From positions 5,766,001-5,830,000 of the forward strand of contig NC_083513.1 in assembly GCF_032362555.1 (NCBI RefSeq): a stretch of 64,000 bases of DNA. The letters run 5' to 3'. The first letter of the stretch is position 1. Every line of letters starts with the position of its first letter. Of the stretch, positions 38,469-49,104 are shown piece after piece. Source of the stretch: Amyelois transitella (Eukaryota; Arthropoda; Insecta; Lepidoptera; Pyralidae). Below the pieces are notes generated by a model that saw only the letters and a program-made list of their open reading frames with translations, was not told the origin of the DNA and searched no databases. The translations under genes were made by a program, and so were the position numbers.

Positions 38469-38540
38469 TCCCGTATGGTCTAGTGGCTAGGATACCTGGC
38501 TTTCACCCAGGAGGCTCGGGTTCGATTCCCGGTACGGGAA
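38469..38540 (+). tRNA. tRNA-Glu(UUC)
   Basis: The 72-nt sequence folds as a standard cloverleaf. Acceptor stem TCCCGTA (38469-38475) pairs with TACGGGA (38533-38539), followed by discriminator A. The anticodon stem CCTGG/CCAGG encloses loop CTTTCAC, with anticodon TTC at 38502-38504. The A box (TGGTCTAGTGG) and B box (GGTTCGATTCC) are intact and a T5 terminator follows at 38546-38550. No intron; CCA is not encoded, as usual in animals. It appears functional and is not part of a SINE, since no repeat tail follows. Confidence 0.97.
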
Positions 38541-39695
38541 GCAAATTTTTGCGCGGCATTATTTTTATGTGACATATTTTGTGGTTATTAGGAAGTCGTA
38601 AACACGTTACAACTTAGTTTCATTTCTTTTGTAATGAAGTGTGGGCGGGTGACACTGTTCTCTTTACTGAGCCAAATGATCGTCACCTCAATTTATATAG
38701 CCCCGAGATATAAAAAAATGTAAGCAATTTTTACTTAGAAAATTATGTTTTTTTAATTTCGAAAAGTGAAGTGAAACTAAATTCATGCGGTGTATAAAGT
38801 CTAGAAAGGCAAAACTAGTTTTAAATAATAATAAAATTGGCACAAAGAATTGGCTTTATTGTTGTTTATTTACTTTGTTGCTTTTGTGTTGTGATCATAT
38901 TATGTTTAAGACAAATACGTGTTTTGCTTATTAAAAATTTGACATTTCTAAAAATATTGACATGTTGTCTTTTAAATGTAATATTTATATGTATAGCATA
39001 TAAATTCCACAAATTGAGTTAGCCTTCAAGTGAGTTCGAGTCTTGTGTTACGAGATACAAACTCAATGATACTTTATTTTACTATATATACTTATATAGA
39101 TGTTTATCCAAGACCCAGGCCAATCAGAAAAAGTAAGTTTCTCATCATGCCCTGGCCGGTATTCGAGTGCGGGATCTACTGTGACACAGACAAATTAAGT
39201 AACGTTGCGTCACAGAGGTCTTGGTTTTTATTTATCGTAACTGTTTTGGTTAGGTAGACTACTAAGTGATAGGATTATAAACTTGTGATTCCTCCATGTG
39301 GGCCATGAGCTAGCATCCTATAACTATTTGAATCTCAATTCTCACTCCCATGAACCCATACACCTGAACATGGCCTTTCAGCCTTTTGGAGACTGTTGGC
39401 ATTGTCTACTTCACAACGGATATATATAAGGTAATAATATTTACCTTTTTGCATAAGTATTAGCGATGCAATGAATTTATTTTTATACTTTTTATCGACG
39501 CGGATAAACTATCAGTTGATAATTGTGATAGGTTGCAGGAAGTTTTGTAGACATTTTATAACATCGCACGCAAACTCGTTAGTTTGGGGCATTCTAGATA
39601 TGACCATTTGCCAGGGACAAATTAATTTGCCAAAATGTAAATTACCACGACATATTTTTTATTAGCAACTTGATTGTTTATGCAATGTTATTACA
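38541..39695. other. Non-coding stretch with SINE copies
   Basis: It contains a minus-strand copy of the tRNA-like SINE (39017-39222) and a plus-strand copy of the (TATG)-tailed SINE (39284-39430). The remainder is AT-rich with no supported gene. Confidence 0.55.
39017..39222 (-). repeat. tRNA-like SINE, minus copy
   Basis: Reverse complement of the SINE at 28745-29010, with TGCCCTGGCCGGTATTCGAG marking the degraded B box and CCAAGACCCAGGCCAATCAG the body. Confidence 0.75.
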
Positions 39696-39949
39696 TGAAT
39701 GAATGAATGAATGAATGAATGAATGAATGAATGAATGAATGAATGATTTATTATTATAACTTACACTATTACATTGAAAATTTGCCAGTTGGCTCCACAC
39801 TAGGCTGCAAGCCTGTCCTGTGGCAGCCAAAAATACGATTAACAGAGTTTTACAAAAAGCCAATAACAATAAGGTTTATTAGTTTACCATTTTAAACTAT
39901 ACATTTTATAAAAATAAAAGGAAATAGGGAAAGACAACGCATCAAAAAT

Positions 39950-42900
39950 TTACTTCAAAGTCGTCAACATCAACTCAGTCTGAACGTAGTCCCAGTTCAT
40001 CAAAAGAGCTCTAACCATGTGTTTACATAGTCCAGGGCTCACATCTTTTATGTTACAAAGACGTACCATTTTATTATAAAGAAAATTTGAAATGAATGGT
40101 TCAAACCGGTGTGCAAACACGGAATTTACAAGAGGTTGCTCCACTCTAAAAACTCGCCTTCGGAGCAAGTCATTGTAGTTGGGCAGTTTCTGTACTTGTT
40201 TATGTTTATCCAGTGTTACCTTAAGGATGTAAAGTTTTCGTACACTCAGGACTTGTGCCTCTTTATATACCTCTGAAGTAGGGTGACGGAAAGACTTTCG
40301 CAACATTACTTTTAGCACTGATCTTTGTGCACGCTCCAGTTTGATGAGGTATGTCATTGCTGCACTACCCCACACCGATATGCAATACGTTAAAATGGAT
40401 TGACAAAGGGCCAGATACACACTCTTTAACAACTGGAAATTTGCTGCATCTCTTAGCAATTTCATGGTATGAATCAATTTCCGGACTCTTCCGCTCGCAA
40501 CGTCAATGTGAGCGGCGAAATTAAGCCTTTCATCGAGCGTTATACCCAGGTAACGAATTGTCTGCGACCATTCCACCTCCTCGCAATTAGGATCCGTACA
40601 AGTCAAGCAATCCGCACATTTGTGAATTTTGATTTTTGGAAATTGTGTCGGAGCAGAAATCGCTGTTTTATAAAAAGAAATCAATTTGGTTTTTTTGACA
40701 TTAAGGGTAAGAAGATTTTCGCTCAACCACTTAGAAACCTGAGACAGGCCCTTATCAACCTTTTCATGGCACTTCTTCCAGTTTTCAGCAGAGAATATAA
40801 TTGCTGTATCGTCCGCGTAGCAAATGATGGAACTATGGGGAGTTGCTAGTGAGGGAAGATCATTTATATAGGCCAAAAATAGTGTGGGACCCAAAATACT
40901 CCCTTGTGGTACTCCAAAACGTACGGATTTGCGTTGACTTAGTACAGATTCCACTCTCACGCATTGATATCTATCACTCAGATAGCTAGTGAACCATTTC
41001 AGGGCTATACCTCTCACACCCATTATCTCTAGCTTTTTTAGAAGTATTTTGATAGACACAGTGTCAAACGCCTTTGCTAAATCAAGAAAAGCGCCGATAC
41101 AAGCTCGCCCGTTATCCAGATGCGAAGCGACCTCATTCACCAGAAGAGAAATGGCATCCTCTGTAGATTTGTTCCTCCTAAATCCAAACTGCGATTCTGT
41201 TATTAAATTGTGCTTGTCCAGGAAGGAAATCAACCTTGTATTTACTAGACTTTCCAGAATTTTTGACAAGGAACTGAGGAGAGAGATAGGTCTGTAGTTT
41301 ACTGGCTCGTTCTTAGCACCATTTTTATGGATCGGGGACACTGCTGCAGTCTTCCAGATATCTGGAAAAACGCCCGTTGAAAAGCTAAGATTAAAAATAT
41401 GTGCCAAAGGAACTGCAATGTTTTTTCCTATTAATTTAATTATTCTATTTGTGATACCATCCAGACCGGGTGCGCTATCGGATTTTAGCTTTTGTATACG
41501 AGACAGAACTTCGTCAGCATCAGTTGGACCAAGAAAAAATGATTCAAAAGGACCCGACACTGCTAGTCTGACGCGCGCAGATAAGTCATCTTCAGTTTCG
41601 TTTCTTGCAGTTAAAGTTTTGTTAGCCAGAGTCTGTCCAATTGTAGAAAAATAGTCATTGCAGTGGTTCAGAGATTCCGAGGGGGAATTTTTAATTTTGA
41701 TAAGATCGCATGAATTGGATTTCTGCTTACGAGTATGTGTAATTGTGCCTATGTTTTGCCAGAGTTTCTTGGGATTGTTCAGGTTATCATTTAACAGTTT
41801 GGAGTCATGATCCGACTTGAGCTTTCTGAGGAGATTCTGATAAAAATTTCTATACCTTATATAAATCTCTTTTTTATCGGGATTTTTTCTAACCTGTGCA
41901 TGAAGTTTATCTTTGTGAATTGCGCACCTAATGAGTCCTGGTGTCATCCAAGGCTGAATGTTAAATTGCGAGTGACTCACTTTAACTAACTTAGTATGCT
42001 TAGCTACAGCATCTCTTAACAGAGTATCGAATTTTTCTGTAGTATCAATTGGGCATGTACCTTCGAGAATTTCCTTCCAGTCAATTGAGTCAATATCCTC
42101 AGTCAGACCTTTGTAATCGATTTTGCTGCGATAGCGATTCTTAGTAGTCCTTGTATCAGGAGTGCTAAAAGTAACGGCCGCCATTTCTACATGGTGGTCC
42201 GTCAGCTCAGTGCGACATACTATCGATGTGGTTGATCCCTGATTTGGTACGTAAACATGGTCTAGGCAAGTATTAATTCTAGTCGGGACAGTGATAGCTG
42301 GCACAAAACCCAACTGGGCCATAAGACAAGTATATTCTGATATTTTATCATCATTATTATCCTGGAGACCTTGTTCACAAATATTAATATTAATATCACC
42401 AGTTATAATCAGACGCGCTTTTTGCTTTACATTTACCACTAATGATTCCAAAGAATGTAGAAATGGAGTTGTATCTTTGAAAGATGGTGACCTATAGATA
42501 CCTAAAATAGAGAATACATTCGGTACGTCAGCTAGCACACAATTAGCTTCATCAAGCGGTAATCCCGTAAAAACTGGCGACCAACAACTCTTTATGTACA
42601 TTACTACACCACCACACTTATTAATGAACTTACTTGTACGAAACGATAAATAGCCGGTTATCTGGGGAATTACGGATATATCAGTAAGCCAGCATTCTGC
42701 AAATACAATTGCGTCAAAATTAATGTTAAGCCTCGCTAATACTATTAGGAATGCGTTGAAGTTTTTTTGTAGACTTCTTATATTTATATTCAGTACTTTG
42801 ATACTATTTGTTGGTAACAGTCTCTCACATTGTTCAGGAAAATCAAGAGTATGGCATGATATATTAAAAGATTCATCGATTTCAGAAAGCAACTCTAAGG

Positions 42901-42961
42901 TGGCCGTAACCGGCTCCAAAAAAATAATTTTTGTATTGTTTTGATCAATGCTGCCATACAT
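39950..42961 (-). CDS. LINE ORF2: endonuclease and reverse transcriptase, intact
   Basis: An uninterrupted 1003-residue frame. The N-terminal third is an apurinic-type endonuclease: LNINIRSLQKN near residue 57, FAECWL near 88, GDININ near 190, and the C-terminal LDHVYV and TDHHVE motifs near 230-250. The reverse transcriptase follows: SAPGLDGITNRIIK, NYRPISLLSSLSKILE, QFGFRRNKST, AFLDLAKAFDTV, VPQGSILGPTLFLAYINDL, the catalytic CYADDTAIIF, and LTLNVKKTKLI. It ends with a helical domain containing LTYCISVWGSA. All three catalytic carboxylates (the D in AFLDLAKAFD and the DD in YADD) are present, so the protein could be active. Confidence 0.93.
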   Translation of the reverse strand: MYGSIDQNNTKIIFLEPVTATLELLSEIDESFNISCHTLDFPEQCERLLPTNSIKVLNINIRSLQKNFNAFLIVLARLNINFDAIVFAECWLTDISVIPQITGYLSFRTSKFINKCGGVVMYIKSCWSPVFTGLPLDEANCVLADVPNVFSILGIYRSPSFKDTTPFLHSLESLVVNVKQKARLIITGDININICEQGLQDNNDDKISEYTCLMAQLGFVPAITVPTRINTCLDHVYVPNQGSTTSIVCRTELTDHHVEMAAVTFSTPDTRTTKNRYRSKIDYKGLTEDIDSIDWKEILEGTCPIDTTEKFDTLLRDAVAKHTKLVKVSHSQFNIQPWMTPGLIRCAIHKDKLHAQVRKNPDKKEIYIRYRNFYQNLLRKLKSDHDSKLLNDNLNNPKKLWQNIGTITHTRKQKSNSCDLIKIKNSPSESLNHCNDYFSTIGQTLANKTLTARNETEDDLSARVRLAVSGPFESFFLGPTDADEVLSRIQKLKSDSAPGLDGITNRIIKLIGKNIAVPLAHIFNLSFSTGVFPDIWKTAAVSPIHKNGAKNEPVNYRPISLLSSLSKILESLVNTRLISFLDKHNLITESQFGFRRNKSTEDAISLLVNEVASHLDNGRACIGAFLDLAKAFDTVSIKILLKKLEIMGVRGIALKWFTSYLSDRYQCVRVESVLSQRKSVRFGVPQGSILGPTLFLAYINDLPSLATPHSSIICYADDTAIIFSAENWKKCHEKVDKGLSQVSKWLSENLLTLNVKKTKLISFYKTAISAPTQFPKIKIHKCADCLTCTDPNCEEVEWSQTIRYLGITLDERLNFAAHIDVASGRVRKLIHTMKLLRDAANFQLLKSVYLALCQSILTYCISVWGSAAMTYLIKLERAQRSVLKVMLRKSFRHPTSEVYKEAQVLSVRKLYILKVTLDKHKQVQKLPNYNDLLRRRVFRVEQPLVNSVFAHRFEPFISNFLYNKMVRLCNIKDVSPGLCKHMVRALLMNWDYVQTELMLTTLK

Positions 42962-43177
42962 TGAAATATAACTAACTCGTAGAGACAGGAATTGACGTCA
43001 TTAAAAGGATATTTAGATTTGAGAAATTTAGCGTTAGACAGTTTAGCGTTAGGCGTATCTGTTACAAGTAGAATTAAAATTATAATTATAAACGACATTA
43101 AAAACGACAGAAGCCTTAACATGGCGAAATTAAATGTAGGTATGTTAACCAGAAGAGGGCCCATGAGCGGTGCCCCC

Positions 43178-43714
43178 CTAAGTGTGATTGACGGGTCCAG
43201 CGTATGACGGTCCCATGGATGCACGCGCGACATCGGCCTCGGGCCCTCCCAAACAATTAATGTCGCTTGTAGATGTAATTCGTAATGCCGAGCTTCTTTC
43301 GTGTTTTTTGATGTAAATTGAACCATTTTTGACCCAGCAGAATTTAAAACCGCTCTCCTGAGCTCGTGCTCTCGCTGCACGAAACAACTGCCGATTCTCA
43401 GCTGTCAGTCTTTCATTTACGTAAATCTTGCGGACAGGTCCGTTTTCAACAATATCTTTGCTCTCCACTGTTCTTCTAGATTTAGCAGCAGATATGAATT
43501 TATCTCGCTTGGCCTTTGTAGTAAAGCGGACCACTATGGGACGAGGAAGGCGGTTCTCTTCAGAAGCTTGATTCGTGGACTTACGTTTGGGGCCAACGCG
43601 GGTGGCCTCATCGATGTCGCTTGCCTCCAAATCCAGCCCTATCTTTGAAGCGGTAACTAAAGCCAAGTGTAAAGGCTCCTCACCAGCAACTTCATGGATT
43701 CCCAGGATCTCAGC
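43178..43714 (-). pseudogene. LINE ORF1 remnant (nucleic-acid binding)
   Basis: The frame from 43714 to 43178 encodes ILGIHEVAGEEPLHLAL, then ASDIDEATRVGPKRK, RPIVVRFTTKAKRDKFISAA and KIYVNERLTAENRQLFRAAR, which is the typical C-terminal half of CR1/Jockey ORF1 (RNA-binding fold followed by a basic region). The usual N-terminal coiled coil is missing because of upstream stops, so it is a 5'-truncated or degraded copy. It ends just before the ORF2 start region. Confidence 0.75.
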
Positions 43715-44072
43715 TTATCATTTGCAATACAAACAATAGTATCGCCGTTGACCGAGCGCCAACCACTGACCGCATTTCTAAGAATACTTACTCTACGTAT
43801 ATATAAATTCAGCTCAATTTGTCCCCAGATCTTAAAATACATTTGAAACAAAACTATTTTTAGTAGGTACCTTTAAGGTCGAATTCAAAAGAGAATTGTA
43901 TTAGTATTAAATTATAATAAAGCACGGATGTGGATGATATTTATCCGAATAATACACAGGCCACGATTTACAACACATTTATATGGATAGGAATTTTTCC
44001 TTAACGATCTCTATACCTAGTCATATACTCGTAATCTTTTTATCATAGTAGGAATAATGACCTTGATTTGTA

Positions 44073-44130
44073 ACTCATCACACAATTACTACCCATTTGT
44101 TCCCAAATGGGTAGTAATTGTGTGATGAGT
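44073..44130. repeat. Perfect 27-bp inverted repeat with 4-nt loop
   Basis: The arms are 44073-44099 and 44104-44130, perfectly complementary; the loop is TTCC. No terminal motif of a known transposon was seen around it. Confidence 0.95.
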
Positions 44131-44899
44131 ATGCCGGGGTTAAACTGGTGACACTTTCCAGAGCCCGTGCCTGACACCATCGCGCCGAACCTAGGTCTCG
44201 TGCAAAGACACTAATTAGCTTATTATACCTGCTTTCATTAGGTTATCGTTGGAAAGAAATAAACGATATCGCTTTGTTTTTTTAAAATAAACAAAAGCTA
44301 TACTTACCACATCCCTAAGTCATCTGTGTATTTTTTTTATGGAAGTAGGTTTTCTTCGAGTTTATGACACACAAAGCTAATTCATATTCAAAGGGATCTT
44401 AAAAGCAGTTGGCTGATGATTTGCAATAAAAATAGGGCAATTTTCGAAATTAGCTTTGCTTTTATATCTTTTATCAGCTTTTATATACCTATGGCGGCGA
44501 AAATTTGTATACCTAATTAACCTGTATTAAATTGTTTACAGAATAGGCGTTGTCATCATTTAATTACTTTTTATTATTTTCTTAAATCACACATCCAAGT
44601 CGCGTTGTTTGTTTTTCTTCGTCCAAGAGTATCGGTCACATCCACAGCGCCCTGCTGCAGAGCCCAGGCTCTGCTCTATCCTATCCTATGTGATCTGACA
44701 AGGTTACTTGTTTTACACAGACCCTTGTAACCTAAAGGAAAACCATAACCAACCCTAGAATTAGAATAGTTGTAGCGTTTATACGATGCCTTATTCTTTG
44801 ACACTATTCGTCTCTTCATTAATTATTCTAAGATTATTTACCAACAATGGTAGCGGAGGTATAGCATAGCAATGGAGGATGCAACTGGGAACATGAAAA

Positions 44900-44906
<7 letters not shown>

Positions 44907-44944
<38 letters not shown>
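44907..44944. repeat. (GA)n microsatellite
   Basis: About 19 uninterrupted GA units. Simple sequence with no gene context. Confidence 0.95.
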
Positions 44945-44948
<4 letters not shown>

Positions 44949-45389
44949 TCTATATACCAGCCGTGGTTCATATACTGGCCTTCCCACGGTAAAATAGCGA
45001 TGTAGAAATTTAAGTAAATGTATTACAAATAAACCTGATTAGATCTACCTGTGTGTTACAATTTATGAGAACAATAAACATACAAATGAAGTGAACGTAT
45101 ACCTACTTTCCCATAACTTTGGGAACGAGGAGAGTTCGTCATTTCTCTTAAGCTAACTTACGAATAAATAAAAAAAAGAGTACCTAAACACAAAATTGAC
45201 CTCAGATGAATAGCTTATGCTTGCTTACGTGCTTTATGCACGATAGAAAAAGGTAATATATCAGTATTGCATTATAAGTTGATTCTTTGTAATTAAAAAA
45301 AAAGAAATCTATACTTCCTTCACAAAATTGATAATAAAGAGTTATGTAAATTTATTTTAGTGGAATGTTGATCCTGCGTGATATGTGTA

Positions 45390-45546
45390 ATTAGTATAGC
45401 CCACGGTTTCGTCCACGTGCTCCCAAAACTTCTTCGTTTTTCGTACTCCATACTATATTGTATGGTAAATTTCACGAAGATCCGTTAAGTGGTTGAGACG
45501 TGAATGGGGACAAATTATAACACTTTGACTTTTTAATATTAGTATG
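45390..45546 (-). mobile_element. Helitron-like repeat fragment
   Basis: Read on the minus strand it runs from ACTAATATTAAAAAGTC through ACGGATCTTCGTGAAATTT to CACGTGGACGAAACCGTGGG. This follows the order of the non-autonomous lepidopteran elements that end in a GGACGAA-type hairpin and CAGCTAG; here the terminal CTAG has decayed to CTAT. Confidence 0.45.
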
Positions 45547-46790
45547 GATTATACTTTAAAATGCCCAGCAAAGATACCAGTTGACCATCGTTGTCAGAAA
45601 CCGGCAGCTGCGCCAGGCATGGCGACAGTCTATTGTGTTATGTTAATGCCATAAACACAATTAAAGTCACTTACTCTCGTAAGTGATAATGCGGAGTCTT
45701 TGCCCTCGGACAGAAACTAATAAGATTACAGATGTAACACAAGATTAATAAAATCTCACAGGGTCACACAGACCAAAAAGTCTCGAAGACTGAATGACTA
45801 AAATGAATGTAGTGACAGGTTGCTAGTTCATAGCTCAAGCCCTAAAAGAAGAATCCGAAGACGTTTTTAGGCACTTATTTTAAACGGATATGACAAAAAT
45901 TTGAAAAACAGAGCTGTCAGTAGGGTAGCGAAATATGGATAAGCTGATTTTTAAATATCTAGTAAATTTGATTTTGTAAAAAAACCTCGTGAATATCGAC
46001 ATTTGTACAAAACAAATTTCCGCAAAACCAAGATTATTTTATCGTTATGGCAAGTGTATATGCAATGCATACTTAAGTTTATTATCTTAACCTTTTATGA
46101 TTTGATGTTTCTGCCCAAGCCTCGCCTCTTTAGCATTGTTCATGTGCCGGCTCACGACCCATTCTGCCGTCCGTTAGCTAAAAAGTCGTTAAGCCTCAAG
46201 GGGTCGATTTTGAGTTTTTGATACCACTTTATACAGGAAAAAAATCTCTATCGATCTGTCTTAGAAACATTTTTCTATCGCTTGTAGTTTTGAAAATAGC
46301 CAACACAAATACATCGTTAAGCGAAGAAAAAAACAATAGTGAACATAGCTTTATAGACGTTAACCAACAATACTTCAGTAAAAAATCACTTTTATACCTT
46401 AACGTGGTTATGCTTTCAAAATTATCGCTATAGTTACATTGCAATAATAACATTATCCTTTTTTACCACATTAAAGAATCGTAAAGATCCTTTAGTTACT
46501 ATTCAGTTAGGTTTACTGTTTAAATTGCAAATAAATATACTAAGCTATAAAAACGTTTTCCCAAAATAAAACACTTTATGAACGTTAAAATCAGTTAACG
46601 ACTTTTTAGCGTATGACCAGTAAAACCATAAATAAAATTATTACTTTTTCTGAGACGTTAACCGCCCAAAGCGATTGACGTAAGTAAAATAAAAATTACA
46701 AATACAATACTATAATAACGCTTAGCATCAATACCATACAAAATCCCCGCTAATCACTCTGGCACCCCAACCTTCGCGACCCGTCATTTT

Positions 46791-47123
46791 AGTGTCGCTT
46801 GCGCTATCACGACTTTGTAGATGCAGTATCATCAATTAATAATAATAAAGTCATTGTAGAATCGCTAACCGCTCAACAATTCATAAATATGCCCAACAAT
46901 ATTTCAGATCGACGAATTCAAAAATGTTCTCCAAGAGCATATTTGAAAACTATGGTACAAGTTAATTTTAAAAGAAATGAATTTGACTTATTTTATAAAA
47001 ATAATTTTGACGAAGAAGAAATAGTATTGAGATTTCTGAATGATAAATATCTCAAAAATCCTAAAGCTGTATCACTATCTTTCAGATCATTTCCTAAAGG
47101 TATCGAGCAAGAGCGAAAAGATA
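46791..47123 (+). pseudogene. Orphan coding fragment ending at an RTE insertion
   Basis: Behind an acceptor-like TCATTTTAG the frame is open for 111 codons: CRLRYHDFVDAVSSINNN, then RIQKCSPRAYLKTMVQVNF, KRNEFDLFYKNNFDEEEIVL and FPKGIEQERKDNI. At 47124 it runs into the (TATG) tail and 3' end of an RTE LINE in the opposite orientation. Composition and charge look like real protein. I do not recognise it; it may be an exon of a multicopy or transposon-derived lepidopteran protein. No continuation could be identified on the far side of the LINE (after 49.1 kb). Confidence 0.5.
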
Positions 47124-49104
47124 ACATACATACATACATAAACTCACGCCTCTTTCCCGGAGGGGTAGGCAGAGACTACCTCTTTCGCTTACTTGCCACG
47201 ATCCCTGCATACTTCCTTTGCTTCATCCACATTCATAACTCTCTTCATGCAAGCTCGGCGGTTTCGGGCACTTTTGACCTGACCCTTCACCAGGACGTCC
47301 TTAATTTGATCAAGATATGTTCGTCTAGGTCTTCCCACCCCGACCTTTCCCTCCACACTCTCCTTGTATATCTGCTTAGTCAACCTGTTTTCATTCATCC
47401 TCTCCACATGACCGAACCATCTCAACATACCCTTTTCTATTCCTGTAACTACATCTTCTTTCACATCACAACATTCCCTTATCACGCTGTTTCTTATCCG
47501 GTCACTCAATTTCACACCCAACATACTCCTTAACGCTCTCATTTCCACTGCATTTATTCTGCTTTCGTGCTTCTTTTGCCATACCCAACTTTCACTCCCA
47601 TACATTAATGTCGGGACCAACACGCCCCTGTGCACAGCCAGTCGAGCCTTTTTAGATAGTTTCTGACTGCTCATAAAGGCATGCAAAGCTCCATTCACCA
47701 TGTTCCCCGCGTTCACTCTCCTTTCAATATCACTATCACACTTGCCATCTGATGTAAACTTTGATCCTAGATATACCCAACTCTTTCACTTGCTCAACTT
47801 TTTCTCCTCCAATCAAAATATTACATGCTGTCATTTCTTTCTCCATTTCAAAAACCAGTGTTTTAGTTTTACTTACGTTCACTTTCATTCCTTTCTCTTT
47901 TAAAGCTTCATGCATACAGTTTACCATCTCCTGTAACTCCTCCGCTGATGACGCCAGTATAACCTGATCGTCGGCATAGAGCAGACATTTGACGAGTAAT
48001 TCATTCATCCTTAATCCACTTTCAGACTCTTTCAAATCTGTCAAACAACTATCCATTAATAGGTTGAACAGCCACGGTGACGCAACACATCCCTGCCTAA
48101 CACCTTTCTCAATCTTAAACCACTCAGTGTGCGCTCCGTTTATCCTGACACAAGCACTCGAATCCTCATATAAGGATTTCAGTGCTCGTATCAAGAGACT
48201 GCTCACCCCATGCATAGAAAGTGCTGACCACAATTCATTCCTCTCAACTCTGCCATAGGTCTTTTCCAAATCCACGAATGTGCAATAGACTTTTTGACTC
48301 TTGGCCAAAAACTTTTCGGTTATGCACCGCAAAGAAAAGACCTGATCAGTACATGCCATTCCCTTTCGAAATCCCGCTTGAGCATCCCATATTTTGTCAT
48401 CAGTTTCATTCCTGACTCTATTAATCAATACCTTAGCATACAATTTGCCGACGACGCTAAGCAGGCTTATACCACGATAATTTTTGCAGTCCAGTTGTGA
48501 CCCTTTTCCTTTGTAAAGTGGCACAATAACAGCCTTACACCAATCTTTTGGTACTCGGCCGCTTCTCCAACACAAATTGAAAAGGCAGTACAACTGTCTA
48601 GCTACGACGCCTTTTCCTGCTTTAAGCATCTCGACCGACACTCTATCATACCCGGCAGCCTTACCCGCTTTCATACTCTTAAGTGCTTCCACAATTTCAA
48701 ACATTTCAATTTCGCCTTCCATCTCATTCTCTTTTTCTTCGCTATAGCAGAACTCTTTCTTATTTTCTTCCTTTTTTTCAAATAAACTCTCAAAATAGTC
48801 CTTCCATATCTTTAGCACACATTCTTCTCCTTTCACAACGCTACCATCCTGGCATCTGATCCTAGTCAGCTCTCTGGTTATAGTTTTTCCTCGGGCTGAC
48901 CTTACGGATTTCCAGAATACTTTCAGATTTGACTGAAAGTCTTCTGATAGCCTTTTATCAAAATCCTCTTTATACTCTTCTTTCTTTCTAATCACAGCTT
49001 TCTTAACCAAATCTTTCATTTTTTTATATTCCTTACGTGCTTCATTCACATCCTCATCTATAACCTCTTGCATTCTTAAGTTAGCTTTTGCTGCTAACAA
49101 ATTT
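47124..49104 (-). mobile_element. RTE-type LINE, copy 1 (5'-truncated, frameshifted)
   Basis: On the minus strand the copy has reverse transcriptase (49100-47736), the RTE C-terminal region (47716-47189) and a 3' end containing GGGAAAGAGGCGTGA then (TATG)n. RT landmarks: AGKAAGYDRVSVEML, NYRGISLLSVVGKLY, AQAGFRKGMACTDQV, GVRQGCVASPWLFNLLMDS, the catalytic LLYADDQVILASS, and VNVSKTKTLVF. The C-terminal part has YGSESWVWQKKHESRINAVE and LRWFGHVERM. The endonuclease domain is missing. Relative to copy 2 one extra base around 47776 (ATATACCCAACTC against ATATACAAACTC) shifts the frame, so this copy cannot make the full protein. Confidence 0.9.

Larger units (their letters stand above)
39696..43714 (-). 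mobile_element. Non-LTR retrotransposon of the CR1/L2 (Jockey) group
   Basis: Read on the minus strand the element has a remnant ORF1 (43714-43178), a complete ORF2 (42961-39950), a 3' UTR of about 200 nt and a tandem tetranucleotide tail (ATGA)n, written as TGAA repeats at 39696-39746. Short tandem tails without poly-A fit the CR1/L2 side of the Jockey superfamily. The 5' end is lost or damaged: an in-frame stop pair (TGATAA at 43720-43715) closes ORF1 upstream. Clade assignment is by motif impression, not by phylogeny. Confidence 0.85.
43731..46790. other. Intergenic or intronic stretch, hairpin, (GA)n and Helitron-like fragment
   Basis: No gene is supported. It contains a perfect 27-bp hairpin (44073-44130), a (GA)n microsatellite (44907-44944), a Helitron-like fragment, minus orientation (about 45390-45546), and a fragment of the abundant SINE (45755-45865). 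Confidence 0.55.

Noticed and set aside
39696..39746. Tandem TGAA array considered as an independent satellite or CRISPR-like array
   Set aside because: It directly abuts the 3' UTR of the LINE and is its tandem tail; no spacers are present.
40469..42944. Several plus-strand open frames of 60-126 codons
   Set aside because: All are antisense shadows of the LINE ORF2.
47700..48500. Plus-strand open frames opposite the RTE copy
   Set aside because: They are antisense to the reverse-transcriptase frame and are repeated in the same way opposite copy 2.
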